64,000 nucleotides of DNA. Origin: Salinarimonas rosea DSM 21201 (GTDB taxonomy: Bacteria; Pseudomonadota; Alphaproteobacteria; Rhizobiales; Beijerinckiaceae). Shown in pieces: positions 7,701 through 16,499 of the stretch. The stretch lies in contig NZ_AUBC01000011.1 in NCBI RefSeq assembly GCF_000429045.1, positions 156,203 to 220,202 of the forward strand, read 5' to 3'. Every line of letters starts with the position of its first letter. The stretch's first letter is position 1. Under the pieces are notes generated by a model. That model saw only the letters and a program-made list of their open reading frames with translations, searched no databases and was not told where the DNA came from. Position numbers and translations under genes: made by a program.

Positions 7701-9182
7701 ATGACCACGACACCCCACCTCGCGCTGCCGCTGATCGCGGCGGCGCAAGCGATGAAGCACGTCACGCACAACGAGGCGCTGGCGCGGCTCGATGCGCTCG
7801 TCCACTGCGCCGTCGCGGCCGAGGCGGACGAGGCGCCGGCCGCGCCGGAGGCGGGCGCGCGCCTGCTCGTCTCGGGCACGCCGGCGGGCGCGTTCGCCGG
7901 GCAGGCCGGCGCGATCGCGCTCTTCGATGCGGGCGTGTGGCGCTTCCTCGCGCCGCGGGCCGGGTGGCGGGTCTACGTCGCCGCCACCGACGCGCTCCTC
8001 GTGCACGACGGCGCCGCCTGGCGGCCTCTCGCGGACTACGTGCCCGATCCGGTCGAGCTGCCGCGGCTCGGCATCGGCACGGCGCCGGACGCGCTCAACC
8101 GGCTCGCGGCCAAGCTCAATGCCGCGCTCTTCGCCTCCCTGACGACGGCCGAGGGCGGCACGGGCGACCTGCGCTTCGTCCTCAACAAGGAGGGTGCCGG
8201 GCGCACCGTCTCGCAGCTCTACCAGTCCGGCTTCGGCGGACGGGCGGAGACGGGGCTGATGTCGGACGACGACTTCCGCATCCGTGTCTCCGCCGACGGC
8301 GCCACCTGGCGCGATGCGGCGCATTTCGAGGCGGCGACGGGCGCGGCGCGCTTTCCCGGTGGGCTCCCCGGCCTCGCCGGCGGCTGGCGCAACCTCCTGA
8401 TCAACCCGGCCTTCGCCGTGAACCAGCGCGGCTTCGGGGGCGGCGTGCTCGCGGCGGGCGCCTACGGCTTCGATCGCTGGAAGGCGGGCGCGGCCGGCGC
8501 CACGCTGTCGCGGGCCTGGGAGGGCACGATGACCCTCGACGGCGCGATCGAGCAGGTCGTCGAGGCCCCGGACCTGCGCGGCGAGACCGTCACGCTCTCG
8601 GTCGAGGACCCGAGCGGCGCGCTCGAGGTGACGATCGGCACGGATCCGCACTGGGCGAGCGGCAGCATCGCCGCGGGCAGCGGACGCCGCGGCGTGGCGC
8701 TGCAGGTGCCGTGGGAGGCCTTCGCCGACGTCACCGTGCGGATCTCGGCCGCGGCCGAGGCGACGTTCCGGCGCGTGCAGCTCGAGGTCGGCGCCGTGCC
8801 CGGCACCTGGGAGCGCCGGCCGATCGCCGTCGAGGAGGCGCTGTGCCGGCGCTACTTCTGGATGGCCGGTCTCGACGCCGCGAACCGCACGATCGGGACG
8901 ACGGCCGGGCTCGACGACACGCACCACCAGGCGCTCGTCGCCTTTCCCGTCGCCATGCGCGCGCAGCCGACCTGCGCGCCGAGCGCCACGGGCAGCTTCG
9001 CGCTCGCCGTCGACGACGAGACCGGCTGGGCCGAGCGGACGCTCACGCTCCTCGAGTTCCTGGAGGCGAGCCGCGAGGCGGCGCGCTTCCGCCTGTCCAC
9101 GGGGATCGTCACGCCCCGCGGCCGCGCCGGCCAATGGCGCGCCTACGGCGACGGGCGCCTGCCCTTCGATGCCGAATTGTGA
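7701..9182 (+). CDS. DUF2793 domain protein, tail-fibre-like
   Basis: A 493-residue protein with the DUF2793 signature at its N-terminus (TTPHLALPLIAAAQAMKHVTHNEAL, then W-rich strands GVWRFLAPRAGWRVYV and GAAWRPL). DUF2793 is common directly after gp15 in alphaproteobacterial GTA clusters. The remaining ~350 residues look like the C-terminal domain of a variable fibre or receptor-binding protein (a 'NLLINPAFAVNQRG' beta-rich segment around 233-246). A GAGGAAG site precedes the start. A role in surface binding is inferred. Confidence 0.8.
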   Translation: MTTTPHLALPLIAAAQAMKHVTHNEALARLDALVHCAVAAEADEAPAAPEAGARLLVSGTPAGAFAGQAGAIALFDAGVWRFLAPRAGWRVYVAATDALLVHDGAAWRPLADYVPDPVELPRLGIGTAPDALNRLAAKLNAALFASLTTAEGGTGDLRFVLNKEGAGRTVSQLYQSGFGGRAETGLMSDDDFRIRVSADGATWRDAAHFEAATGAARFPGGLPGLAGGWRNLLINPAFAVNQRGFGGGVLAAGAYGFDRWKAGAAGATLSRAWEGTMTLDGAIEQVVEAPDLRGETVTLSVEDPSGALEVTIGTDPHWASGSIAAGSGRRGVALQVPWEAFADVTVRISAAAEATFRRVQLEVGAVPGTWERRPIAVEEALCRRYFWMAGLDAANRTIGTTAGLDDTHHQALVAFPVAMRAQPTCAPSATGSFALAVDDETGWAERTLTLLEFLEASREAARFRLSTGIVTPRGRAGQWRAYGDGRLPFDAEL

Positions 9183-9205
9183 TGCCGCAACCTCAGGAGA
9201 TCCGC

Positions 9206-9415
9206 ATGACCGAGACCAAGACCCCGCTGGCCAGCCGCACCGTCTGGGCCAACATCGTGGGCCTCGCCGCCCTCCTCCTGCCGCTGGCCGGTTTCGACGC
9301 GAGCGCCCTCGAGCCCCAGCGCCTGGCCGAGGCCGGGGCGACGCTCGTCGCGGCGGCGAGCTTCATCGCCTCGAGCGTGTTCCGGGTCGTCGCGACGCGC
9401 CGGCTCGCGCGCTGA
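9206..9415 (+). CDS. Small two-helix membrane protein, possible holin-like
   Basis: A 69-residue protein with two hydrophobic segments (about 15-30 and 44-61) and a short basic C-terminus (ATRRLAR). CAGGAGATCC precedes the ATG. It follows DUF2793 in the GTA-like cluster by 23 bp and probably ends that transcription unit. Two-helix proteins of this size at the end of phage modules are often holins, but nothing in the sequence proves lysis function; it may be a membrane protein of unknown role. Confidence 0.65.
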   Translation: MTETKTPLASRTVWANIVGLAALLLPLAGFDASALEPQRLAEAGATLVAAASFIASSVFRVVATRRLAR

Positions 9416-9495
9416 GGCGCACCCGCATCGTTCGCACGGAAGACCCCGTGCGCGGAAGGCCCGTGCCGACGGAGACGCCTCCCGCGCACGGACGA

Positions 9496-9792
9496 TCAGT
9501 CGCGCTCGCGATGCAGGATCTCCGCCGTGCGCGGATGCACCTTCATCTCGTAGCGCACGCCGTCCTCCATGATGTAGACCTCGTAGACGCCGTCGTCGGC
9601 CTCCACCTTCGTGACGCGCCCGCCGTTCGCCTCGAGGCGCTGCGTCAGCTCGCCGATGGAGAGCCAGTCGGCGGCGGGAACGGCGTCGTCGCGGTCGTCG
9701 CCGCGATCGGACGAGGCGAGCGTCGGGCCGGCGAGGAGAGCCAGCGCCAGCGCGCCGGCGGCGAGGGGCAGGGAGTGACGAGCCTTGATCAT
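9496..9792 (-). CDS. Secreted PepSY-domain protein
   Basis: A 98-residue protein. The N-terminus (MIKARHS, then a hydrophobic core, cleavage near LAS) is a clear signal peptide. The mature part is a single PepSY-like fold: 'WLSIGELTQRLEANGGRVTKVEADDGVYEVYIMEDGVRYEMKVHPRTAEIL'. The start at 9792 follows an AAAGGA site. PepSY proteins are periplasmic and often sit beside two-component systems, as here. It is divergent from a second PepSY gene, 133 bp away. Regulation by the adjacent response regulator is an inference. Confidence 0.85.
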   Translation of the reverse strand: MIKARHSLPLAAGALALALLAGPTLASSDRGDDRDDAVPAADWLSIGELTQRLEANGGRVTKVEADDGVYEVYIMEDGVRYEMKVHPRTAEILHRERD

Positions 9793-9925
9793 GCCTGTGG
9801 TCCTTTCTCGTTGCGCGCCGTCGGGATCTCCCGCGGCGACGAGCGGACCTTGGCGTACCCCGTCTGATGCCGTCCTGACGGCGGCCGTCAGCATCCCGTC
9901 AGCGGGAGGGGCGCAGGATCGGCCG

Positions 9926-10270
9926 ATGGCCTCCCGACCCGCCCTCGCAATGCTCCTCGCAGGCCTCCTCGGCTGCCTCCTCGCGCTCCCGCCGGGGCGC
10001 GCGGCGGCCGACGCGCACCGCTATTCCGACGACGACGATCACGTGGCCGCCCGCGAGGCGGTGCGCCGCGGGGAGGCGCTGCCGCTCGCGGAGATCCTCG
10101 CCGCGATCCCGCCGCACGTCGCCGGCCGCGTGATCGAGGTCGAGCTCGAGCGGGAGGACGGCCTCCTCGTCTACGAGATCACCCTCGTCGCGGCGGACGG
10201 GCGCGTGCGCGAGCTCGTCGTCGACGCCGCGACCGCGCGGGTGCTGGAGATGGAGGTCGACGAGGACTGA
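9926..10270 (+). CDS. Secreted PepSY-domain protein upstream of a two-component system
   Basis: A 114-residue protein with a signal peptide (about residues 1-27) and a PepSY-like domain (LPLAEILAAIPPHVAGRVIEVELEREDGLLVYEITLVAADGRVRELVVDAATARVLEM in the mature part). It ends one base before the start of the response regulator, so the three genes 9926-12274 form an operon. The protein may act in the periplasm as an accessory to the sensor kinase. The paralogue at 9496-9792 suggests a duplicated pair. Confidence 0.85.
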   Translation: MASRPALAMLLAGLLGCLLALPPGRAAADAHRYSDDDDHVAAREAVRRGEALPLAEILAAIPPHVAGRVIEVELEREDGLLVYEITLVAADGRVRELVVDAATARVLEMEVDED

Positions 10271-10271
10271 C

Positions 10272-10937
10272 ATGCGCGTGCTCTGCGTCGAGGACGATCC
10301 CCGCATCGCGGCCGACGTCGGCGCCGCCCTCTCGGCGGCGGGCTTCGTCGTCGACGTCTCCCGCGACGGCGAGGACGCCTGGTTCCGCGGCGACACGGAG
10401 GACTACGCGCTCGTCGTGCTCGACCTCGGCCTGCCGGCGCTCGACGGCCTCTCCGTGCTCGAGCGCTGGCGCGCCGCGGGGCGGACGATGCCCGTCCTCG
10501 TGCTGACCGCGCGCGGCTCGTGGGTGGAGCGGGTCCGCGGAATCGACGCGGGCGCCGACGACTACCTGCCCAAGCCGTTCCGCATGGAGGAGCTCGTCGC
10601 GCGTGCCCGCGCCCTCGTGCGCCGCGCCGCCGGGCACCCGGCGCCGGCGATCGTCGTGGGCGACGTCGTCGTCGACCCGCGTCGCACCAGCGTCAGCCGC
10701 GCCGGTTCGCCCGTCTCCCTCTCCCCGCTCGAGTATCGGCTCCTCGCCTACCTCGCCCATCATCGCGGGCGCGTCGTGCCCGCGGGCGAGCTGATGGAGC
10801 AGCTCCACGGCGACGACGACGCGCGCGACCAGAACGCGCTCGAGGCACTCGTCGCCCGGCTGCGCCGCAAGATCGGGCCGGGCGTGATCGAGACCCGCCG
10901 GGGCTTCGGCTACACAATTCCGGACGGACCGGGATGA
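10272..10937 (+). CDS. OmpR-family response regulator
   Basis: A 221-residue protein with an N-terminal receiver domain: acidic pair near residues 7-9 (CVEDD), phospho-acceptor Asp in VLDLGLPALDG, and switch Lys in LPKPFRMEE. A C-terminal OmpR-type winged-helix domain follows (LSPLEYRLLAYLAHHRGRVV..., ending RRGFGYTIPDG). Length is standard. It overlaps the sensor kinase by ATGA. Linkage with PepSY genes recalls FeuP/PhoP-like systems; the signal is unknown. Confidence 0.93.
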   Translation: MRVLCVEDDPRIAADVGAALSAAGFVVDVSRDGEDAWFRGDTEDYALVVLDLGLPALDGLSVLERWRAAGRTMPVLVLTARGSWVERVRGIDAGADDYLPKPFRMEELVARARALVRRAAGHPAPAIVVGDVVVDPRRTSVSRAGSPVSLSPLEYRLLAYLAHHRGRVVPAGELMEQLHGDDDARDQNALEALVARLRRKIGPGVIETRRGFGYTIPDGPG

Positions 10938-12274
10938 TCCGCTCGCTGCGCACGCGCCTCGTCGCGGCGGGGCTCGCCTCGATCGCCCTCGCGCTCGCGC
11001 TGTCCGCGGCGGGCCTCTCGCTCCTGTTCGAGCGGCACGTCGAGCGCCGGCTCGTGGCGGAGCTCTCCGTGCAGCTCGACCAGCTCGTCGCCGGGCTCGA
11101 TCGCGGACCCGATGGCGGGTTCGTCGTGGTGCGCCAGCCCGGCGACCCGCGTTTCGCGCAGCCGCTTTCGGGCCTCTACTGGCAGGTCGAGGTCGCCGGC
11201 ACGGAGCTCCGCGCGCGCTCTCTGTGGGACGAGCGCCTCGCGCTGCCCGTCGACGTGGTGCCGGACGGCACCGTGCACGTCCACCGCATCCCCGGTCCCG
11301 CCGACGCGACGCTCCTCGCCGTCGAGCGCCGGGTGATCCTGCCGCCGCGCCTGGGCGAGGCGGGCGCGCGCGTCGCGGTCGCCCTCGATCGTGCCGAGGT
11401 GGCGCGCGCGACCGCCGCCTTCCGCGCCGATCTCCTCCCCTACCTCCTCGTCGTCGGCCTGGTGCTGGCGCTCGCCAGCGTGGCGCAGGTGCGCGTCGGC
11501 CTGCGCCCGCTCGCGCGCGTGGCGAAGCGGGTCGCCGCGGTGCGGGCGGGGACCGCGCGCCGCGTCGGCGCGGGCTTCCCCACGGAGGTCGCGCCGCTGG
11601 CCGGGGAGCTCGACGCGCTCATCGCCGCGCGCGAGGCGGACGTCGCCACGGCCCGCGCCCGCGCCGCCGATCTCGCCCACGGGCTGCGCACGCCGCTCCA
11701 GGCCCTCGAGGGCGACGTCGCGCGCCTGCGCGCACGCGGCGACGACGCGCTCGCCGACGACATCGCCGCCGTCGTCGCCGCCATGAGCCGCCACGTCGAG
11801 CGCGAGCTCGCCCGCGCGCGCCTCGCCGGGCGCTCGGCGGCGGCCCGCGCGGCGGTGCGGCCGATCGCGGAGCGGGTCGTCGCCGTGGTGCGCCGAACGC
11901 CCGACGGCGCGGGAAAAGCCTGGCAGGTCGCGATCCCCGAGACGCTCGAGGCCCGCATCGACCCGGACGACCTCACCGAGGCGCTGGGCAACCTCGTCGA
12001 GAACGCCGCCCGCCACGCGCGCGCTGTCGTGCGCGTCGACGCGGCATCGGAGGCGGGGCGCATCCGCCTGCGCGTGATCGACGACGGGCCGGGCATCCCG
12101 CAGGACGCGCTCGACGCGGTCCTCCTCCGCGGCGGGCGCCTCGACGCGCGGGGCTCCGGCGCGGGCCTCGGCCTCGCCATCGTCCTGGAGATCGCCGAGG
12201 CCTGGGGCGGGACGCTCGCCTGCGGGACGGGGCCGGAAGGCTTCTGCGCGACGCTCGACCTTCCGGGAACGTGA
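10934..12274 (+). CDS. Sensor histidine kinase
   Basis: A 446-residue kinase. It has an N-terminal transmembrane segment (about 12-32), a periplasmic sensor region (about 35-165), a second transmembrane segment (about 167-187) and a HAMP-like linker. The phospho-acceptor motif is ADLAHGLRTPLQAL (His in HGLRTPL). The catalytic domain has the N box (LGNLVENAARHA), G1 (DDGPGIP) and G2 (GAGLGLAI). The ATG overlaps the regulator stop, so the pair is co-translated. Its cognate partner is the regulator just upstream. Confidence 0.93.
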   Translation: MIRSLRTRLVAAGLASIALALALSAAGLSLLFERHVERRLVAELSVQLDQLVAGLDRGPDGGFVVVRQPGDPRFAQPLSGLYWQVEVAGTELRARSLWDERLALPVDVVPDGTVHVHRIPGPADATLLAVERRVILPPRLGEAGARVAVALDRAEVARATAAFRADLLPYLLVVGLVLALASVAQVRVGLRPLARVAKRVAAVRAGTARRVGAGFPTEVAPLAGELDALIAAREADVATARARAADLAHGLRTPLQALEGDVARLRARGDDALADDIAAVVAAMSRHVERELARARLAGRSAAARAAVRPIAERVVAVVRRTPDGAGKAWQVAIPETLEARIDPDDLTEALGNLVENAARHARAVVRVDAASEAGRIRLRVIDDGPGIPQDALDAVLLRGGRLDARGSGAGLGLAIVLEIAEAWGGTLACGTGPEGFCATLDLPGT

Positions 12275-12360
12275 GGGGCGCGCCGAAGCCCGGAACCCTG
12301 TCCGCGCTCGGGCCTTGCCGCACCACAGACGTGCTCCCGCGAGGCTCCCGACCCGTCCCT

Positions 12361-12711
12361 ATGATCGACTTCCTTCTCCCCTTCGCCTTCGCCGCCGCGG
12401 GCGTCGCGACCATCGCGTTCGCGCTCCTCGACATCTTCCGCACGACGCTGACCCTGTGCGGCGCCGGGCCGGTGACGAAGCGGATCACGGCGGGCACCTG
12501 GGTCGTCGTGCGGCGGCTGCTCTCTCGGAACGCGCGGCTCGTCGCCGACGGGCCCCCCGACCCGCCCTCCACCGACGCCCTGGCGCGCGCGGGCTTGCCG
12601 CTCGCGCCGCCGGCAGACTACGACGAGGCGATCGTGCAGGCGGCGGAGCGCCGGTGCACCGCCCGCGGCATCGTCGAGGAGAGCGGCTGGGACTGGCGGG
12701 CGATCGCCTGA
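12361..12711 (+). CDS. Hypothetical protein with N-terminal membrane segment
   Basis: A 116-residue predicted protein that I do not recognise. Residues 4-28 form a hydrophobic segment, followed by a basic region and a soluble C-terminus rich in Ala and acidic residues that ends WDWRAIA. The ribosome binding site is weak (GAGG about 20 bp upstream). It lies 86 bp after the kinase and is convergent with the ABC permease gene 8 bp downstream. Codon pattern is consistent with coding sequence, but it could be a minor or lineage-specific gene. Confidence 0.5.
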   Translation: MIDFLLPFAFAAAGVATIAFALLDIFRTTLTLCGAGPVTKRITAGTWVVVRRLLSRNARLVADGPPDPPSTDALARAGLPLAPPADYDEAIVQAAERRCTARGIVEESGWDWRAIA

Positions 12712-12718
12712 CGCGGGC

Positions 12719-13507
12719 TCACGGCCGTCCGGCCTCGCGCTCGGCGCCCGGGTCGAGCACCGCATGGGCGGCGAGCGCGAGCGCGGCGATCGCGCCCAGC
12801 GGCGCGAGGAGCAGGCGCGGGGCCTCGAGCAGGAACGGGCGGTACTCGTGGATCATGGCTCCCCACTCCGGCCGGCCCGTGTCCGCCGCGAGGCCGAGGA
12901 AGCCGAGCGCGGCGACGAGCGTCACCGCCCGCGCCGCGTCCGCGCCGGCGAGCGCACCCACGGGTCCCGCCAGCGCGGGGACGAGGTGGCGGGCGAGCGC
13001 GCACGGGCGGGCGAGCCCGAGCGCTTCCGCCGCGCGCCAATAGGGTTCGGCGACGAGCCGTTCGAGCAGCGCCGCGACGGTGATGGCGTAGGGCGCCCAC
13101 GCGCTCGCCGCGAGCGCCAGGCCGGCGGTGGCCGGCCCCGCGCCGAGCAGGGCCGCGAGCACGAGGGCGACCACGAGGGTCGGCGCCGCCAGCGCCACCT
13201 CCGCGAGCCGGCGCACGGCGAGCGCGAGCGGGCCCGGCCCGAGCGCGATCGCGCTCCCCGCGGCGATGCCGAGCCCGAGCGTCGCCGAGAGCCCGATCGC
13301 CAGCGCCAGCAGCGATGGCCCCGCACCGGCGGCGAGGCGCGCGAGGAGATCACGGCCGAGATGGTCCGTGCCGAGCGGATGCGCGGGGGAGGGCGGGGCG
13401 AGGGTTCGGGCGAGGTCGATGGCGTGCGGATCCCCCGGGGGCGCGAGCCCGCCGAGCATCGCGGCGACGACGACGCCCGCGGCGAGCGCGACCCGGGCGC
13501 GTCTCAA
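12719..13507 (-). CDS. DppC/NikC-like ABC transporter permease
   Basis: A 262-residue inner-membrane permease of the dipeptide/nickel type. It shows 'HPLGTDHLGRDLLARL' near the N-terminus, several membrane helices, and the EAA-type loop (YWRAAEALGLARPCALARHLVPAL). I place the start at TTG 13507 because it forms a TTGA overlap with the upstream permease stop and no ATG or GTG precedes the first helix. It is the last gene of the riboswitch operon. No ATPase gene follows; the next gene is on the other strand. Confidence 0.82.
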   Translation of the reverse strand: MRRARVALAAGVVVAAMLGGLAPPGDPHAIDLARTLAPPSPAHPLGTDHLGRDLLARLAAGAGPSLLALAIGLSATLGLGIAAGSAIALGPGPLALAVRRLAEVALAAPTLVVALVLAALLGAGPATAGLALAASAWAPYAITVAALLERLVAEPYWRAAEALGLARPCALARHLVPALAGPVGALAGADAARAVTLVAALGFLGLAADTGRPEWGAMIHEYRPFLLEAPRLLLAPLGAIAALALAAHAVLDPGAEREAGRP

Positions 13508-14427
13508 GCGGCCACCCGCGGGTCGAGGCGCCGGCGCGCCAGGGCGGCGACGGCGTGGACCGACAGCAGCCAGAACGCCACGAGGGCGACATAGGCCTGG
13601 AGCAGCGCGTAGTCGCGGGTCGCGACCGCGTCCACCACGCGGTCCGACAGGCCCGGCACCGAGAACACGATCTCCGCCACCGCCGTGCCGCCGACGATCC
13701 AGGCCGCTTCCGGCGTGATCGCCGCGAGCACGGTGAGCGCCGCGTGCCGCCGCCCGTGGCGCCAGAGGGCGCGGGTGCGCGAGAGGCCCTTCATCCGCGC
13801 GGTGATCATGTACGGCGCGCCCGCGGCCTCGGCGAAGGCGACGCGCGCGACGCGGGCCACGGCGCCCACGGAGAACAGCGCGACGACGGCGATCGGCAGG
13901 GCGAGCCGCTCCGCCGGCGAGCCCGTGAGCGGCGCGAGGAGCCGCCATTCCACCGCGACGAGCCACAGCAGCACGAGGCCGACGGCGAAGGCCGGGAGCG
14001 CCTGGGCGGAGACGGCGAGCACGCGGCTCGCCCGGTCGGCGAGCCCGCCCGGCCGCGCCGCCGCCGCGAATCCGAGCGCGAAGCCGCCGGCGACCGCCGC
14101 CGCGAGCCCGCCCGCGCCGATCGCCGCCGACCACGGCGCGCGGGCCGCCACGTCGGCGAGGATCGGCCGGCCCGTCACCGGCGAGACGCCCCAGTCCAGC
14201 GTCAGGAAGCCGCCGAGCCACGTCGCGAACTGCGCCGCCAGGGACCGGTCGAGCCCGAAGGTGACGCGCAGCGCCGCCACGGCCTCGGGTGTCGGCGCGA
14301 CGTTGCCCGCGGCGAGCAGCATCTCGACCGGGTCGCCCGGCATGGCGCGCACGAGCGCGAACGCCGCCGCCGTGACCAGCAGCCAGGCGCAGAGGAACTC
14401 CGCACCGCTCCGCAGCGCCGTCGCCAT
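13504..14427 (-). CDS. DppB/NikB-like ABC transporter permease
   Basis: A 307-residue permease with an N-terminal helix (10-30), the 'MPGDPVEMLLAAG' motif typical of DppB/NikB proteins, further membrane helices, and an EAA loop (APYMITARMKGLSRTRALWRHG). It pairs with the DppC-like permease just downstream and starts 4 bp after the binding-protein gene. Family members carry peptides, nickel, or other small ligands. The cobalamin riboswitch upstream points to cobalt or a corrinoid-related ligand. Confidence 0.88.
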   Translation of the reverse strand: MATALRSGAEFLCAWLLVTAAAFALVRAMPGDPVEMLLAAGNVAPTPEAVAALRVTFGLDRSLAAQFATWLGGFLTLDWGVSPVTGRPILADVAARAPWSAAIGAGGLAAAVAGGFALGFAAAARPGGLADRASRVLAVSAQALPAFAVGLVLLWLVAVEWRLLAPLTGSPAERLALPIAVVALFSVGAVARVARVAFAEAAGAPYMITARMKGLSRTRALWRHGRRHAALTVLAAITPEAAWIVGGTAVAEIVFSVPGLSDRVVDAVATRDYALLQAYVALVAFWLLSVHAVAALARRRLDPRVAA

Positions 14428-14431
14428 GCGC

Positions 14432-15940
14432 TCAGTCCGCAGGCAGGAGGTCGGGGCGGATGACGTAGTTGTCCGAGCCCCAGGGCTCGTAGCCGGCGAG
14501 CCGGCCGGAGAGGCCGACGTGCCATTCCGGCGTGACGAGATGGGCGACGGGCGCGTCCGCCGCCGCGACCGCCTGCGCCTCCCGCGCGAGGCGGATGCGC
14601 TCGGCGGGGTCCTCCGCGCTCGCGAGCGCGGCGACGAGCGCGTCGAGCTCGCCCGACGACCAGCCGGCGTAGTTGCGCGCGCCCTCGCTGCCCAGGAAGA
14701 GCGAGAGGAAGAAGGCCGGATCGCCCGCGGGCGCCGTGTGCTGTGCCCAGAGCAGGAGGTCGAAGTCGCCGCTCGACGCGATCTCGTTCGGCAATTCCGT
14801 GACGCGGGTCGTCGCCCCGATGCCGATCTCGGCGAGCGCGGCGCGCAGGACCGGCTGGAGCGTGACGAGGTCGGGCCGCTGCGGGTAGGCGACGAGGTCG
14901 AGCACGAGCCGCACGCCGTCCTTGCTGCGCACGCCGTCGGCGCCGAGGGTCCAGCCGGCCTCCTCGAGCTGGCGCCGGGCGCCCTCGGGGTCGAGGGCCG
15001 GCACGACGTCGGCGGCGAACGGGTAGGCCTCGGCGAAGGCGCCCGTCGCCGGGCGCCCGGCGCGGATCGCGGCCACGAGCGTCGTGCGGTCGATGGCGCG
15101 GTCGATCGCCCGGCGCACGGCGACGTCGGCGAGCGGGCCTTCGCGCGTGTTCATGAACATCATGTACTGGTAGGCGACTGGGAAGGAGCGCACGGTGACG
15201 CCGTCGCGCGCCCGCAGCATGGAGAGCGTCTCCACCGGCAGGTTGAAGGCGAGGTCGAGCTCTCCCGAGGCGAGGGCGAGCGCCATCGCCTGCCCGTCGC
15301 CGACATGCCGCAGGTCGATCGGCGCGCGGGCCTCGGCGCCCGGGTAGTGCGGGTTCGGCTCGAGCGCGATCCGCGCGCCCGGCTCGAACGACGCGACCGC
15401 GTAGGGACCGGTGAAGACCGGGCCGGCGTCCGTCTGCCGGTAGGCCGGGAAGGCCCATTCCGCGAGGATCGAGGGCAGGATCGGCGTCGGCCGCTCGGTC
15501 TCGACGAGGAGCGTGCGCGGGTCGAGCGCGGTGAAGGTCAGGCGCCCGGCGCTGGCGCGTGCCGCCGGGTTCCGGTCGCCCGTGCGGTTCTGCGCGGCGG
15601 CGACCCCCTCGGCGTGGACCGGCGTGCCGTCCGAGTACATCCGGCCCTCGGCCAGCGTCACGATCCAGGCGCCGTCGTCCCGGCGCTCGGCGCGCTCGGC
15701 GAGGAGCGGCACGACCGTGCCCTCGCGCGAGACGGTGAACAGCCCTTCCGCGATGCCGTGGGAGATGAGCGCCCAGCCGGCCGAGCCGTCGATCGGGTCG
15801 AGGCTCTCTGCGACGAAGGTCTTGGCGACGACGAGCGGCGCCGGATCGGCGGCGATGGCGGGCGGGGCGACGACGAGCGCCGTGCCGGCGAGGAGCGCGA
15901 TGGCGAGGAGGGTGCGGCGGGTCGGCGAGAGGCGGATCAT
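14432..15940 (-). CDS. Family 5 ABC substrate-binding protein (peptide/nickel type)
   Basis: A 502-residue periplasmic binding protein of the SBP family 5 (DppA/NikA/OppA) type. It has a Tat-like or Sec signal peptide (RRTLLAIALLAGTALVVAPPAIAA), then ESLDPIDGSAGWALISHGIAEGLF, typical of NikA-like members, and a standard C-terminus. Its ATG overlaps the DUF1636 stop by 4 bp. Because it sits under a cobalamin riboswitch, it is more likely to bind cobalt (perhaps chelated) than peptides; this is inference. Confidence 0.85.
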   Translation of the reverse strand: MIRLSPTRRTLLAIALLAGTALVVAPPAIAADPAPLVVAKTFVAESLDPIDGSAGWALISHGIAEGLFTVSREGTVVPLLAERAERRDDGAWIVTLAEGRMYSDGTPVHAEGVAAAQNRTGDRNPAARASAGRLTFTALDPRTLLVETERPTPILPSILAEWAFPAYRQTDAGPVFTGPYAVASFEPGARIALEPNPHYPGAEARAPIDLRHVGDGQAMALALASGELDLAFNLPVETLSMLRARDGVTVRSFPVAYQYMMFMNTREGPLADVAVRRAIDRAIDRTTLVAAIRAGRPATGAFAEAYPFAADVVPALDPEGARRQLEEAGWTLGADGVRSKDGVRLVLDLVAYPQRPDLVTLQPVLRAALAEIGIGATTRVTELPNEIASSGDFDLLLWAQHTAPAGDPAFFLSLFLGSEGARNYAGWSSGELDALVAALASAEDPAERIRLAREAQAVAAADAPVAHLVTPEWHVGLSGRLAGYEPWGSDNYVIRPDLLPAD

Positions 15941-16383
15941 GCTGGCGTTTCCAGGTCTTCGCGGAAGAGGGGGCCGACGAGCGGGCTCGTCGTCGGGATG
16001 GGCGGGATGCGGCCGAGGATGCCGGCGCGCAGGGGCTCCGGCCGCTCGCCGCGGGCGAGGAAGCCCTCCTGCGTCGCCGCGTAGGGAGCGAGCACGTCGA
16101 GGACGGCGTGCGCGTGGCGATGGGGGTCGAGATCCCCGAACACGTAGGTGAAGCGCCCGTGGCCGGAGAGCGCGATCGTGCAGGGGCGCCGGCACTGGCT
16201 CATGCAGGCGACGCCGCGCACGGCGAGGCCGTTCGGCAGGTCGCCACGGCCGGCGGCGGCACGGGCGATCGCGCCCGCGAGCCGTGCGCCGCCGCGCACG
16301 TCACCGTGCGAATCCTCGCGGCCGTCGCGGCAGCGGGTGCATACGGAGAGGACGACCCGGCCCTCGAGGGACGGGTCGCTCAT
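15937..16383 (-). CDS. DUF1636 metal-binding ferredoxin-like protein
   Basis: A 148-residue protein. It has the DUF1636 pattern: an early SVCTRCRDG (Cys15, Cys18) and a second Cys cluster GVACMSQCRRPCTIALSG around residues 58-75. This resembles thioredoxin-like [2Fe-2S] ferredoxins. The family is known mostly from cobalamin-linked neighbourhoods. It is the first full-length gene downstream of the riboswitch and overlaps the binding-protein gene, so it is likely part of the same metal-uptake function, perhaps as a chaperone or reductase. Confidence 0.85.
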   Translation of the reverse strand: MSDPSLEGRVVLSVCTRCRDGREDSHGDVRGGARLAGAIARAAAGRGDLPNGLAVRGVACMSQCRRPCTIALSGHGRFTYVFGDLDPHRHAHAVLDVLAPYAATQEGFLARGERPEPLRAGILGRIPPIPTTSPLVGPLFREDLETPA

Positions 16384-16460
16384 CGTGATGGTGTCGTCTC
16401 TGTCGCTGCGGATGTGGATGCGGAAGGCGAGCGGGGGGCTCGCCGTGGGTCACGGGTCAT
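16380..16460 (-). CDS. Possible 26-residue leader ORF coupled to DUF1636 gene
   Basis: Between the riboswitch and the DUF1636 gene there is a short ORF beginning ATG 16460, with a strong GGAGGAG site at about 16466-16472. It ends with a TGA that overlaps the DUF1636 ATG (ATGA). The predicted peptide is rich in Arg, Ser and Thr and has no motif I recognise. The DUF1636 start itself has no good ribosome binding site, so its translation may depend on this leader. Real translation is not proven. Confidence 0.45.
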   Translation of the reverse strand: MTRDPRRAPRSPSASTSAATETTPSR

Positions 16461-16499
16461 GGTCACTCCTCCGGGCCTCCCCGCCCGTCTCGTGGCGTC

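Noticed and set aside
3451..7713. A very long open frame on the minus strand opposite gp15, and similar long frames opposite most genes
   Set aside because: Shadow frames of GC-rich codons with Arg/Ala/Gly/Pro-biased products and no family motifs; the plus-strand gene has full domain support.
1..9415. Active prophage instead of GTA
   Set aside because: Gene order and short tape measure match GTA tail clusters; no integrase, repressor, or lysis cassette is visible. The head genes lie outside the window, so this is not certain.
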